From positions 62,001 to 126,000 of the forward strand of contig NZ_JABBFZ010000018.1 of the NCBI RefSeq assembly GCF_012927125.1: a stretch of 64,000 bases of DNA, given 5' to 3'. The notes beneath the pieces were generated by a model. It did not search any database, was not told the origin of the DNA, and saw only the letters and a list, made by a program, of their open reading frames with translations. The stretch comes from Paraburkholderia antibiotica (GTDB lineage: Bacteria; Pseudomonadota; Gammaproteobacteria; Burkholderiales; Burkholderiaceae). Positions 33,571 to 41,500 of this stretch are shown here, in pieces (within the stretch, counting starts at the first letter, position 1; each line of letters opens with the position of its first letter). The translations under genes and the position numbers were made by a program.

Positions 33571-33920
33571 GGTCTTTCTACCTATCGGTCAGGTTGATCC
33601 CGCTTCACGCGTGGCGCGCGCAAGTACCAGTGATCCGGCTGCCATGTCATGTTCAGGGTGTCGCGAGAGGCAGTCCGTCTGTTTCCGCTCAGAACACGGA
33701 CGAAAATGTGCGGGTCGGCACAGACAGTCATCGTTTGATTCGGTATGCGAATGATGTTTTCGGCTTCGGGCGTGTCTTGTTGCCGCGGGCTTTCGAGTGA
33801 GTGCGAGTGCGTTTTGCGGCCGATTGCAGTGGGTGGCGTTGCTCGATGCCGTTGCGCTTCATCCGGCACCGCGTGTGTCTCGGGAGCGCGACGCCTTCTC
33901 CTTCGCTTTTGCCATTCCGT
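33571..33920. other. Intergenic region, no gene recognised
   Basis: A 350-base stretch between the two minus-strand genes. A GCTTGCAAGC palindrome lies near 33929 at the end of the next gene. No ORF with coding features or ribosome site is seen. Confidence 0.5.
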
Positions 33921-35087
33921 CTAACCGCTTGCAAGCGCTCGCGTCGGCTGTTGCGCCTGCGCGAGCGAGGTATCGTGTAGCGCAGCGCCTGGCGCGGCCG
34001 CATGCGGCGGTGGCAGCGGAGCCCAGCCGGTCTCGCGAATTACACGCTCGAGAATGCTCTTCGCCGCGTCGTTGCTGCTGTCGATCGCCAGCGCCTCGTT
34101 TGCGTGCTGACGGGCACAGGGCCACGACTGTTGCGCGACACAGTTTTGCGCGGCCTGCAGTGCGTTGTCGCGGCGCTCGACGAGTGGGCGCATCTCGCCG
34201 GCCAGATCGCGGGCGTCGCTATTGCCGGGTTGTAACGTTTGCGCGACGGCGACAGCGGCCAGTGCCTGCGACAGATCGTTGGCACGGAACGCGGCACGCG
34301 CGGCCTGCAGCGCTTGCGCGGCGTCGTGGAACTGCGTCGCGGGGCGTACGGTTGTCGCCGCGAGCGCTGCGTTAGGTGTAGGGGGCGCCACGGGCGTGGC
34401 CCGCGCGACGGTCGCGGGCGGTGCGGTGGGTGCCGGCTTCGCCGCCATATCGGGCGCGGCATTAGGCGCGGCTGCCGACGGCGCAGCCGGTTTGACCGCC
34501 GCGGCCGAATGCGCTGCCGGTGTTTGAGCCGGCGCCACCGCAGCAAATGGCGCGATCGTACCGCTCGTGGTGGTGCCTGTCGGCGCCGTGCCGGCGGTTG
34601 GTCTGGGGTCCTGAGTAATCTGCTCGACGCCTTTGTCCTCCGATTCGCTACTGTCACTGAATAGTGCATAACCGACATACGCAATGCCGATCAGGACAAT
34701 TGCGCCGATCGCGTACAGCACGCGTCGAATCGTTAGCACGGTGTTGCGTGGCGCATACAGCGGCTCTTCGAAGTCCGGAATCGTCGTTTCCGTCGAGACC
34801 AGCGCCGTGTGCATGAGCGGTTCGCTGGGCAGCAGTTCGTCGGCGGGCAACGTGTGAGCGGCGAGGACGGAGCCGCCCGGCATGTCGGGGGTGTCGTCGA
34901 AGTGGGGCACGGGTTTGTGCGTAGCACTCGCACGACTGCCGGGCGTTCCCGTGCGCCGGTGCGGATCCGGATCGAGCGGATGCGTGGCGCCGCAATACGG
35001 ACAGGCATCGACTTGCCGGTAAAGGGTGCCGCCGCAGCGTTTGCAGGGCGTGGGAAAACTATGGCCGGTTGCTGTCTGGGTGGACAT
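33921..35087 (-). CDS. Zinc-ribbon, single-pass membrane protein with Ala/Pro-rich linker, function unknown
   Basis: This 388-residue protein starts with a zinc ribbon (CKRCGGTLYRQVDACPYC, residues 14-31, two CxxC pairs). One transmembrane helix (about 127-147, VLYAIGAIVLIGIAYVGYALF) divides it. Beyond the helix are a long Ala/Pro/Thr-rich linker and a helical C-terminal part with TPR-like features (ALQAARAAFRANDLSQALAA.., ARQHANEALAIDSSNDAAKSI). The predicted topology is a cytoplasmic ribbon with an exported linker and repeat region. I do not recognise the gene, and neighbours give no clue. Start 35087 is chosen because the zinc ribbon begins 13 residues later. Confidence 0.7.
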   Translation of the reverse strand: MSTQTATGHSFPTPCKRCGGTLYRQVDACPYCGATHPLDPDPHRRTGTPGSRASATHKPVPHFDDTPDMPGGSVLAAHTLPADELLPSEPLMHTALVSTETTIPDFEEPLYAPRNTVLTIRRVLYAIGAIVLIGIAYVGYALFSDSSESEDKGVEQITQDPRPTAGTAPTGTTTSGTIAPFAAVAPAQTPAAHSAAAVKPAAPSAAAPNAAPDMAAKPAPTAPPATVARATPVAPPTPNAALAATTVRPATQFHDAAQALQAARAAFRANDLSQALAAVAVAQTLQPGNSDARDLAGEMRPLVERRDNALQAAQNCVAQQSWPCARQHANEALAIDSSNDAAKSILERVIRETGWAPLPPPHAAAPGAALHDTSLAQAQQPTRALASG

Positions 35088-35465
35088 GCCGTGGCCCCAC
35101 CTTTGGAAAACGATGCCGTGAAGGCATGCTCCGGATCGTGTTGAGGCAGGAGCCTTGTCCGCGGAATCACGATCCACATGCGCCGGAGAGTCACCGAGAG
35201 CGAAGTCTCGCGCGGCTTCCAATATGTGGTGTTTCAGGGGTAACGTCAATCGCCTTACGCCCCTGGTCTGTGTGCGTTAGCGCACATTCGGACGTATGAA
35301 GAAAGTCGCGTCGGGCACTGGACATGCATCGCGCGATGCGATGAGCGGGAAGCGGAATGGAAACGAGGCCGACGCGTTTCGCGTGCGGCCTCGTCATATG
35401 GAATGCTACAGGCACGTGGCGCAGGCATTTGCAGCCGCGCCGGAAGCGCGGGCGCCGACGCCCGA
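35088..35465. other. Intergenic region with one hairpin
   Basis: This 378-base gap between the zinc-ribbon gene and the MFS efflux gene has only the stem-loop at 35363-35394 as a recognisable element. Confidence 0.5.
35363..35394 (-). terminator. Probable terminator of the MFS efflux gene
   Basis: ACGAGGCCGACGCG pairs with CGCGTGCGGCCTCGT (one bulge) around a short loop, and on the minus strand TTTCC follows. The T-tract is short, so efficiency is uncertain. Confidence 0.5.
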
Positions 35466-36998
35466 TTAGCGCTTGCGCAGCGGATGATCCTTCAGCAGCC
35501 ATGCGAGCACGAACGCCAGCACCACCACGCACGCGGCCGACAGATACACGGTGTGCAGCGCGCCGGCGAACGCATGCAGATAGTCGTCGCGCAATGCTTC
35601 GGGCAACTGATGGATTGCGGTCGGACCCAACGCGTGCGGCAGCTCGGTATCAGGCGGAATCAGCTTTTCGAGCCGGCTGGTGAGGCCATTCGAAAACACC
35701 GCGCCGAAGCTGGCCACGCCGATCGAGCCACCGATCGAGCGGAACAGCGTCACGCCCGAGGTCGCCACGCCCATGTGCCTGAACTCGACCGTGTTTTGCA
35801 CCGCCAGCACCAGCACCTGCATCACCATGCCGAGACCGCAGCCGAGCAGACCCATGTACAGATACATCACATGAATCGGCGTGTCGATCTGCAGGCGCGC
35901 GAGCAGCAGCATCGCTACAGACACCAGCAGCGTGCCCATGATCGGGAACATCCGGTACTTGCCGATCTTGCTGATCACGCGACCCGTCACCATCGACATG
36001 ATGAAGAGGCCGCCCATCATCGGCAGCATCTGCATGCCGGCTTCCGACGGCGTGGAGCCCTTCACGACCTGCAGATAGAGCGGAATGAACGTCACCGAGC
36101 CGAACAGCGATACGCCGATGATGAAGCTCACGAGGCTGCTGATCAGAAACGTGCGGTCCTTGAACAGTGCGAGCGGCATGATCGGTTCGACCGCGGTGCG
36201 CTCTTCGTGAATGAAACCCCAGATCGACACGAGACCCATGCCGAGCGTGAACCACAACTGCGGCGAGGTCCACGGCAGGATCGTGCCGCCCTGGCTCGTG
36301 AACAGGATGATGCAGGTCAGCGCGCCGGCGAGAAACGCGGCGCCCATGTAGTCGATCGTGTGCTTCACGTGGTGCACGTGCGGCTTGAACACCGCGCCGA
36401 TCACGACCAGCGACAGGACGCCGAGCGGCAGGTTGATGTAGAAAATCCAGCGCCACGTCAGATGCTCGACCAGAAAGCCGCCGAGCAGCGGGCCGATCAC
36501 GGTGGCGAGACCGAAGATGCCGCCGAACACGCCCTGGTAGCGGCCACGCTCGGCGGGCGGGATCACGTCGGCGATCGCGGCCATCGTGACGACGAGCAGG
36601 CCGCCGCCGCCGAGGCCTTGCAGCGCGCGCAGCACGATCAACTGGCTCATGTTCTGCGCGATGCCGCAGAGCGCCGAGCCGACCAGGAACACGACGATCG
36701 CGGTTTGCAGCACGATCTTGCGGCCGAACAGGTCGCCGAACTTGCCGTACAGCGGCACGACGATCGTCGAGCTGAGCAGGTAGGCGGTCACGACCCACGA
36801 CAGATTGTTGAGCCCGCCGAGTTCGCCGACGATGGTCGGCAGCGCGGTCGAGACGATGGTCTGATCGAGCGCGGCAAGCAGCATGACCAGCAGCAGCGCG
36901 GGAAACAGCAGCCGGATCGGCGGGTGGTCCGCGGCGGCAGGGGCCGAGCGCGGATCCTGCGCGGAATCGACAGACGGGGTCGTGACGGGTTGTTCCAT
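35466..36998 (-). CDS. DHA2-family MFS multidrug efflux protein (EmrB/QacA type)
   Basis: This 510-residue protein has about 14 membrane helices. LDQTIVSTALPTIVGELGG near residue 44, the WVVTAYLLSSTIVVPLYGKFGD segment with motif A GKFGDLFGRK, and RALQGLGGGGLLV are DHA2 drug:proton antiporter signatures. It exports lipophilic compounds at the inner membrane. No membrane-fusion partner gene is adjacent, so it probably works alone. It is divergent from a TetR regulator with an AT-rich dyad between them, which suggests repression by that protein. Confidence 0.9.
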   Translation of the reverse strand: MEQPVTTPSVDSAQDPRSAPAAADHPPIRLLFPALLLVMLLAALDQTIVSTALPTIVGELGGLNNLSWVVTAYLLSSTIVVPLYGKFGDLFGRKIVLQTAIVVFLVGSALCGIAQNMSQLIVLRALQGLGGGGLLVVTMAAIADVIPPAERGRYQGVFGGIFGLATVIGPLLGGFLVEHLTWRWIFYINLPLGVLSLVVIGAVFKPHVHHVKHTIDYMGAAFLAGALTCIILFTSQGGTILPWTSPQLWFTLGMGLVSIWGFIHEERTAVEPIMPLALFKDRTFLISSLVSFIIGVSLFGSVTFIPLYLQVVKGSTPSEAGMQMLPMMGGLFIMSMVTGRVISKIGKYRMFPIMGTLLVSVAMLLLARLQIDTPIHVMYLYMGLLGCGLGMVMQVLVLAVQNTVEFRHMGVATSGVTLFRSIGGSIGVASFGAVFSNGLTSRLEKLIPPDTELPHALGPTAIHQLPEALRDDYLHAFAGALHTVYLSAACVVVLAFVLAWLLKDHPLRKR

Positions 36999-37014
36999 GG
37001 CGGCAACATATTGA

Positions 37015-37039
37015 AATTAATTAACTCGGCGATTAATAT
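37015..37039. promoter_or_regulatory. AT-rich dyad between MFS and TetR genes
   Basis: ATTAA and TTAAT face each other (ATTAACTCGGCGATTAAT, 37020-37037) between the divergent genes, the usual place and form of a TetR-family operator. Confidence 0.55.
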
Positions 37040-37073
37040 ATGCGACATCGCCTCTCACGTCAAATTGAATGCA

Positions 37074-37955
37074 ATGGCAAGGATTCCGTCAGACACCCCG
37101 TTGGGGGAGCCGGTCGCGACCGCAGCGCCGTCGCGTAGCAGGGTCGCCGCGCAGCCGCGCGGCGCGGCGAAGCGCGCCGTGAAATCCGTGCCGGCTGCGG
37201 TGCGAGCCGAGGGTGGCAGCAGCGCGAAGCCGGCAGGCGAGATGGCCGGCGCTGGGCCCGTTGAAGCGCCCGCTGGCGCGACTGCCGGAGCAACTGCTGG
37301 CGCAACCTCGGCGCCCCGTCGTCCGGGACGGCCGAGCGGCGCCGCGCGCGGCGCCGAACAGCGCGCCCGTCTGCTCGAAGCCGCGCTTACGCTGTTCGCG
37401 AAGCAGGGCATCGTCGAGACTTCGCTGGGCGAGATTGCCCGCGAGGCCGGCTTCACGCCCGCGATGATGCATTACTACTTCAAGACCCGCGACCAGTTGC
37501 TCGACGTGCTGATCGACGAGCGTTTCGCACCGTTGCGCGCGAACCTCGGTGTGCCGTTTCAGGAAAATCCCGATGATCCGGTCGAGGCGATCACGCAGCT
37601 CACGCATCGGCTCGTGCAGATCGCGAGCGATTACCCGTGGTTCGCATCGCTGTGGGTCCGCGAAGTGATCAGCGATGGCGGTCTGCTGCGTCAGCGCATG
37701 CACGAGCGCTACGGCAACGCGAATCAGAAAGCGTCGCTGCTGGCGATCGCGCGCTGGCAGAAACAGGGGCGTCTGAATGCGTCGCTGGAGCCGGCGCTCG
37801 TGTTCGTCACGCTGCTCGGCATGACGATCCTGCCGCTCGCGACCTCGAAGCTATGGCGCAACGATCCGATGCGGCGCAACATCGGCGGCGCGGAAATCGC
37901 GCGGCATGCGGTGGCGTTGCTGGTGCAGGGAATCGGGCCGAAGCAGCGCGAATAG
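37074..37955 (+). CDS. TetR-family transcriptional regulator
   Basis: This 293-residue repressor has an unusually long Ala/Pro/Gly-rich N-terminal extension (about 95 residues) before the TetR helix-turn-helix (LLEAALTLFAKQGIVETSLGEIAREAGFTPAMMHYYFKTRDQLLD, roughly 98-142 in pieces). The C-terminal ligand domain follows. Low-complexity repeats AGATAGATAGAT occur near residue 70. The frame is open far upstream, but the divergent MFS promoter sets the start near 37074. A start inside the low-complexity stretch is possible. Likely regulator of the divergent drug exporter. Confidence 0.8.
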   Translation: MARIPSDTPLGEPVATAAPSRSRVAAQPRGAAKRAVKSVPAAVRAEGGSSAKPAGEMAGAGPVEAPAGATAGATAGATSAPRRPGRPSGAARGAEQRARLLEAALTLFAKQGIVETSLGEIAREAGFTPAMMHYYFKTRDQLLDVLIDERFAPLRANLGVPFQENPDDPVEAITQLTHRLVQIASDYPWFASLWVREVISDGGLLRQRMHERYGNANQKASLLAIARWQKQGRLNASLEPALVFVTLLGMTILPLATSKLWRNDPMRRNIGGAEIARHAVALLVQGIGPKQRE

Positions 37956-38082
37956 GGGCGAAAGGGCATAAAGGCGAATCGGGTCGCGCCGGTGCGAAGC
38001 TTCTGGTGCCGAACTTCTGATCCGACGCGCTTCGGAGCAAAGCTTCCAGCCAACTTGCAGCAAAGCCTTTCGTCGAGCCTTT

Positions 38083-38814
38083 CTAACTCTTGCGCCGTTT
38101 GTTCCATTCTTCGAACGCGGCTTTCGTCGCTTCGTTCGGCGGATAAGTCCCCGGCAGCGCGGCGCCCGCGCGAATCCGTTCGGTGAGAAACGCTTCGAGC
38201 TGTTCCTGCGCGGCGGCGGCTTCTGTAACCTCGTCGGCCATCTTGCGCGGAATTACAACCACCCCATCCACGTCGCCGACGATCACATCGCCGGGAAACA
38301 CCGCCACGCCGCCGCAACCGATCGGCACATCGATATCGACCGCATGATGGCGGATCAGATTCGGCGGCGCACTCGCGCCCGCGCAGAACACCGGCATGTC
38401 GAGCGCGGCGATCGTCGCGCTGTCGCGCACCGGGCCGTCTGACACCATGCCCGCGACTCCGCGCACCTGTAACCGCAGCGACAGAATCGACCCGAACGAC
38501 GCACTGCCGCGCTCGCCGCGGCAATCCTGCACGAGCACGTAACCGGGCGGAATGGTCTCGACGCATTTGCGTTGCGCGTACTCGGGGTCCGCGAACAGTT
38601 CGAGCACGTCGATATCTTCGCGCGATGGAATGTTGCGCAGCGTGAACGCGGGCCCGACCAGATTCGCGCCACGCGGCGCGGCGAGCGGCGCGACACCTTG
38701 CATGAACGTATTGCGCAGTCCGCGTTTGAACAGTTGCGTGGTCAGCGTCGCGGTGCTGACGTGGCGTAGAAGATCGAGCGTGGTGGGACTGAGTGGGGAC
38801 GGGATCGCGGACAT
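38083..38814 (-). CDS. RraA-like / HMG-aldolase family protein
   Basis: This 243-residue protein of the RraA/HMG aldolase fold contains STATLTTQLFKRGLRNTFM, GSILSLRLQVRGVAGMVSDGPVRD (the RxxxxD-type active-site region) and VFPGDVIVGDVDGVVVIP. Members include 4-hydroxy-4-methyl-2-oxoglutarate/oxaloacetate aldolases and sugar-acid dehydratases; database names such as 'RraA' or 'demethylmenaquinone methyltransferase' are often misleading. Length exceeds classical RraA (about 160), favouring the enzyme subgroup. No operon partners. Confidence 0.8.
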   Translation of the reverse strand: MSAIPSPLSPTTLDLLRHVSTATLTTQLFKRGLRNTFMQGVAPLAAPRGANLVGPAFTLRNIPSREDIDVLELFADPEYAQRKCVETIPPGYVLVQDCRGERGSASFGSILSLRLQVRGVAGMVSDGPVRDSATIAALDMPVFCAGASAPPNLIRHHAVDIDVPIGCGGVAVFPGDVIVGDVDGVVVIPRKMADEVTEAAAAQEQLEAFLTERIRAGAALPGTYPPNEATKAAFEEWNKRRKS

Positions 38815-39378
38815 GGTCGGCTGGCTCCGGTTGACATGACATGCGTTCGGACATGCGTTCGCGATGATAGCGCCGCCATGCTATGCCGTAGCGCGCCGGG
38901 CGATTCAACGGCCGCCTATCTCCCGACGATCGGCCACATCTTCGCCGGTTCGCGCCAAACTCCATGCACGCGTCGCAAGCCATGCCGCCGAGGCACGCGA
39001 CGTGCTATTTGAGGGGGGATACGAAACGACGAAGCCGCGCGATACGAAGTAACGCACAGCAACATGCAGCAACGTGAAACGACATGAAGTACCGCGTCGC
39101 GTGATCGGAGTCGAAGGACAGGAACGATGCCGGGCGGGGCAGGCCGCGCGAACGGGGTTCGCGCGAACCGCGCGGATGAGTCGGGTGCCGGCAATCGGCA
39201 TGCCGCGGAAACTGCGGAAAAACAGGCAGAAAAATCGCGGTGGAGTCGAAAGCCGTTTTTTCATCGGCGTGCAATTTTGGCGCGTTACCGTGCGCGCGTT
39301 GTACTCGGGCAGGCGGCGGGCGATGCTTTAAAATCGCCGACCTCTCTGCAACTCGGCGTGCGAAATCGAGTCGGAACC
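38815..39378. other. Intergenic region, no reliable gene
   Basis: A 564-base gap. An 11-bp direct repeat ACATGCGTTCG occurs at 38839 and 38851, just before the RraA-like gene, and a TTTAAAAT stretch near 39327 could be the -10 of the receiver gene. Open frames here have no recognisable protein. Confidence 0.5.
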
Positions 39379-39891
39379 ATGGACAGCAACATCGTAGCCG
39401 CGCAGATCGGCGGCAAGCAGCAGAGTGAAACATTGGCCATATCGGATGGCCTAACCGGTTTTCCAGAGCAACAACAGACAATGAACGCAGCAATGAGGCT
39501 CGATCACGCAACGATCGTGCTGGTGGAAGACGACCCGGACAGCCGCGAGTCGCTGACCTTGTTACTCGAAGCGGAAGGCGCGAACGTGTGCGCGGTGGCG
39601 GATGCCGAAGAGGGCGTCGAAGCGGTGACGCGGCTCTTGCCCGACGCGGTCGTCTGCGATCTCGACCTGCCGGCCATGGACGGTTTCTACCTGATCCAGC
39701 GGCTGCGCGATCACGAGATTTGCGGTGGCCATTCACCGGCGGTCGCGGTGGCCCTCACCGGACATACGGACGACGCCTACCGTCTGCGCAGCATCGGCGA
39801 AGGCTTCCAGCATTTCATGACCAAACCCGCATTGCCGGAAGATCTCGTGACGCTGTTGCACGACGCGATCGACGCACGCGCGGCAGGTTGA
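39379..39891 (+). CDS. Stand-alone response-regulator receiver protein
   Basis: This 170-residue CheY-like protein has an extra N-terminal stretch of about 42 residues. Receiver elements are visible: ILVEDDPDSRE-type acidic pair, phospho-acceptor Asp in VVCDLDLPAMDGF, the Thr in VALTGHTDD and Lys in MTKPALPED. There is no output domain. No kinase gene is adjacent. A shorter form from ATG 39481 (MNAAMRLDHATIVL) would begin right at the receiver and is quite possible; neither start has a strong ribosome site. Confidence 0.78.
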   Translation: MDSNIVAAQIGGKQQSETLAISDGLTGFPEQQQTMNAAMRLDHATIVLVEDDPDSRESLTLLLEAEGANVCAVADAEEGVEAVTRLLPDAVVCDLDLPAMDGFYLIQRLRDHEICGGHSPAVAVALTGHTDDAYRLRSIGEGFQHFMTKPALPEDLVTLLHDAIDARAAG

Positions 39892-39960
39892 GCCGCGCCG
39901 CCCTGGGGATGGTTGCCGCGAGATAGATCGTGGTAGGCGAGGTGCGCGTGCCGCGCCCCT

Positions 39961-39985
39961 CGCTATTTCTCTATTTCTCTATTTC
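39961..39985. repeat. Short tandem repeat (CTATTTCTC-like, three copies)
   Basis: CTATTT recurs at nine-base intervals just beyond the zur stop codon. Simple-sequence tract, no function visible. Confidence 0.6.
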
Positions 39986-40605
39986 GCCGAGGCCTCCGGC
40001 GCGACGGCGCCCGCCGCCTCGGCCGCCTGACAGGCCGAACACAAGCCCTTCAGTTCGATTTCATCGCTCGCGAGTCGATAGCCCGCGTCCTCGATCTGCG
40101 CGACGAGCGCCTGGCGCAACTTCGGCTGATGCAATTCGGTGACGCTGCCGCATTGCTGGCACACCACCAGGATGCCGTGCTGGCATTGCGTCAGATCGTG
40201 GCACACAGCGAACGCGTTGATCGATTCGATCCGATGCACGAGCCCGGCCGACAGCAGAAAGTCGAGCGCGCGGTACACGGTCGGCGGCGCGGAGCCGGGG
40301 TGAATCTGGCGCATTTCGTCGAGCAGCGAATAAGCCTTGGTCGCGCGGCCGGAATTCAGCAGCAGTTCAAGCACCTTGCGGCGGATCGGCGTGAGTTTCT
40401 CACCGCGCTCGCGGCAGTACTCCTCGGCGAGCGCGAGGGCGGCTTCCGGCGACGCGCCGTGCGTGTGCGCCGAATCATGGGCTTCATGATGGGCGTCGTG
40501 ATGGGCTTCATGAGGCGAGCCGTGATGCGCATGGGCGTCGTGCGCATCGGTTGCGTGGGCAGGCGTGGACTGAGGGCCGGTCGCGGCGGGCTTGGCGTTC
40601 TTCAT
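39979..40605 (-). CDS. zur: Fur-family repressor, Zur-like, with histidine-rich N-terminus
   Basis: This 208-residue Fur-family metalloregulator has its winged helix at about 70-140 (ERGEKLTPIRRKVLELLLNSGRATKAYSLLDEM, PPTVYRALDFL). The metal sites AVCHDLTQCQHGI, VCQQCG and CSAC contain the structural CxxC pairs. The PPTVYRAL and CHDLTQCQH signatures favour Zur over Fur. It would repress zinc-uptake genes when zinc is plentiful. An added N-terminal tail (about 17-50) holds some fifteen histidines in HDAHAHH / HHEAH clusters, a likely zinc-binding region not found in E. coli Zur. Confidence 0.82.
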   Translation of the reverse strand: MKNAKPAATGPQSTPAHATDAHDAHAHHGSPHEAHHDAHHEAHDSAHTHGASPEAALALAEEYCRERGEKLTPIRRKVLELLLNSGRATKAYSLLDEMRQIHPGSAPPTVYRALDFLLSAGLVHRIESINAFAVCHDLTQCQHGILVVCQQCGSVTELHQPKLRQALVAQIEDAGYRLASDEIELKGLCSACQAAEAAGAVAPEASAK

Positions 40606-40663
40606 GCGTCGATTATAGAGGTCCGCGCGGGGGGCCGCCGCGCGGGTCGTCGCGGCGGAAGAC

Positions 40664-41290
40664 TCAGGTCAGCGGAAAGTCCACGTACTTCTTGAACCCC
40701 GAGCGCGTCGCGAGACGCGAATACCAGCGTTCGAGGTTGGGCAACTGTGGCCGCTGCAAGCCATCGACGCCAAACCACCGCTTCGCATACGCGCCGATCA
40801 CGATGTCGGCCAGCGTGAACTTCTCGCCTTCGAGAAAGAAGCGCCCCTGCAGATGCGTGTCGAGCAGATGCCACAGCTTGCCGACCGCCTTCACGTCGTC
40901 GGCGAGTTTGTCCATGTTCCGCTCGGCTTGCGGCGTGCGCACCAGCGTCCAGAACACCGGGCGCTCGGTGGGCTGCAAGGTGGACAGCGACCAATCGAGC
41001 CAGCGGTCGATGCTCGCGCGCAGTTTCGGCTCGGCCGGATACAGCAGGCTCGATTCGCCGTATTGCAGCGCCAGATAGCGCAGGATCGAGTTGGATTCCC
41101 ACAACGCGAAGTCGTCGTCGACCAGCGTCGGAATCTTGCCGGTTGGGTTCATCGCGAGGTAATCGGGCTCGTTGTTGCGGCCGAATTGCAGGCCGGCGTC
41201 GATGCGGTCGAACGGCAGCACGAGTTCGTCGCAGCACCACAAGACTTTCTGAACGTTGACCGAGTTGGTGCGTCCCCAGATCGTAATCAT
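40664..41290 (-). CDS. Glutathione S-transferase family protein
   Basis: This 208-residue cytosolic GST has an N-terminal thioredoxin fold (about 1-80: ITIWGRTNSVNVQKVLWCCDEL, then NPTGKIPTL and WESNSILRYL, the glutathione site). An all-helical C-terminal domain contains KFTLADIVIGAYAKRW (N-capping motif). Start 41290 has AAAGGA upstream and begins at the conserved first strand; a start at 41320 would add ten residues. Substrate not identifiable. Confidence 0.87.
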   Translation of the reverse strand: MITIWGRTNSVNVQKVLWCCDELVLPFDRIDAGLQFGRNNEPDYLAMNPTGKIPTLVDDDFALWESNSILRYLALQYGESSLLYPAEPKLRASIDRWLDWSLSTLQPTERPVFWTLVRTPQAERNMDKLADDVKAVGKLWHLLDTHLQGRFFLEGEKFTLADIVIGAYAKRWFGVDGLQRPQLPNLERWYSRLATRSGFKKYVDFPLT

Positions 41291-41500
41291 CCGGTAAATC
41301 CTTTCTCTTACGGTTGGCAAGCCGCGCGTCGTCCGCGGCGTTCAGCCAAAACGATACACGATGCGCACGCCTTTGCGCGCGCCGAGCAAAGCGTGCCGGC
41401 CCTTCCTGCCGACACCGCGTTGCGTACAATGACCGCACCCTGAATGGCGCACGGCACTCACGCATCCCGATCCACGCATCTGAATTCATTGAGGCACTGC

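Noticed and set aside
35403..37073. Long plus-strand open frame upstream of the TetR gene
   Set aside because: It is the reverse shadow of the MFS efflux gene that happens to be in frame with the TetR gene; the divergent promoter lies between.
38905..39264. 119-codon minus-strand ORF in the gap before the receiver gene
   Set aside because: Composition is Arg/Ser/Pro-rich without a recognisable domain or ribosome site.
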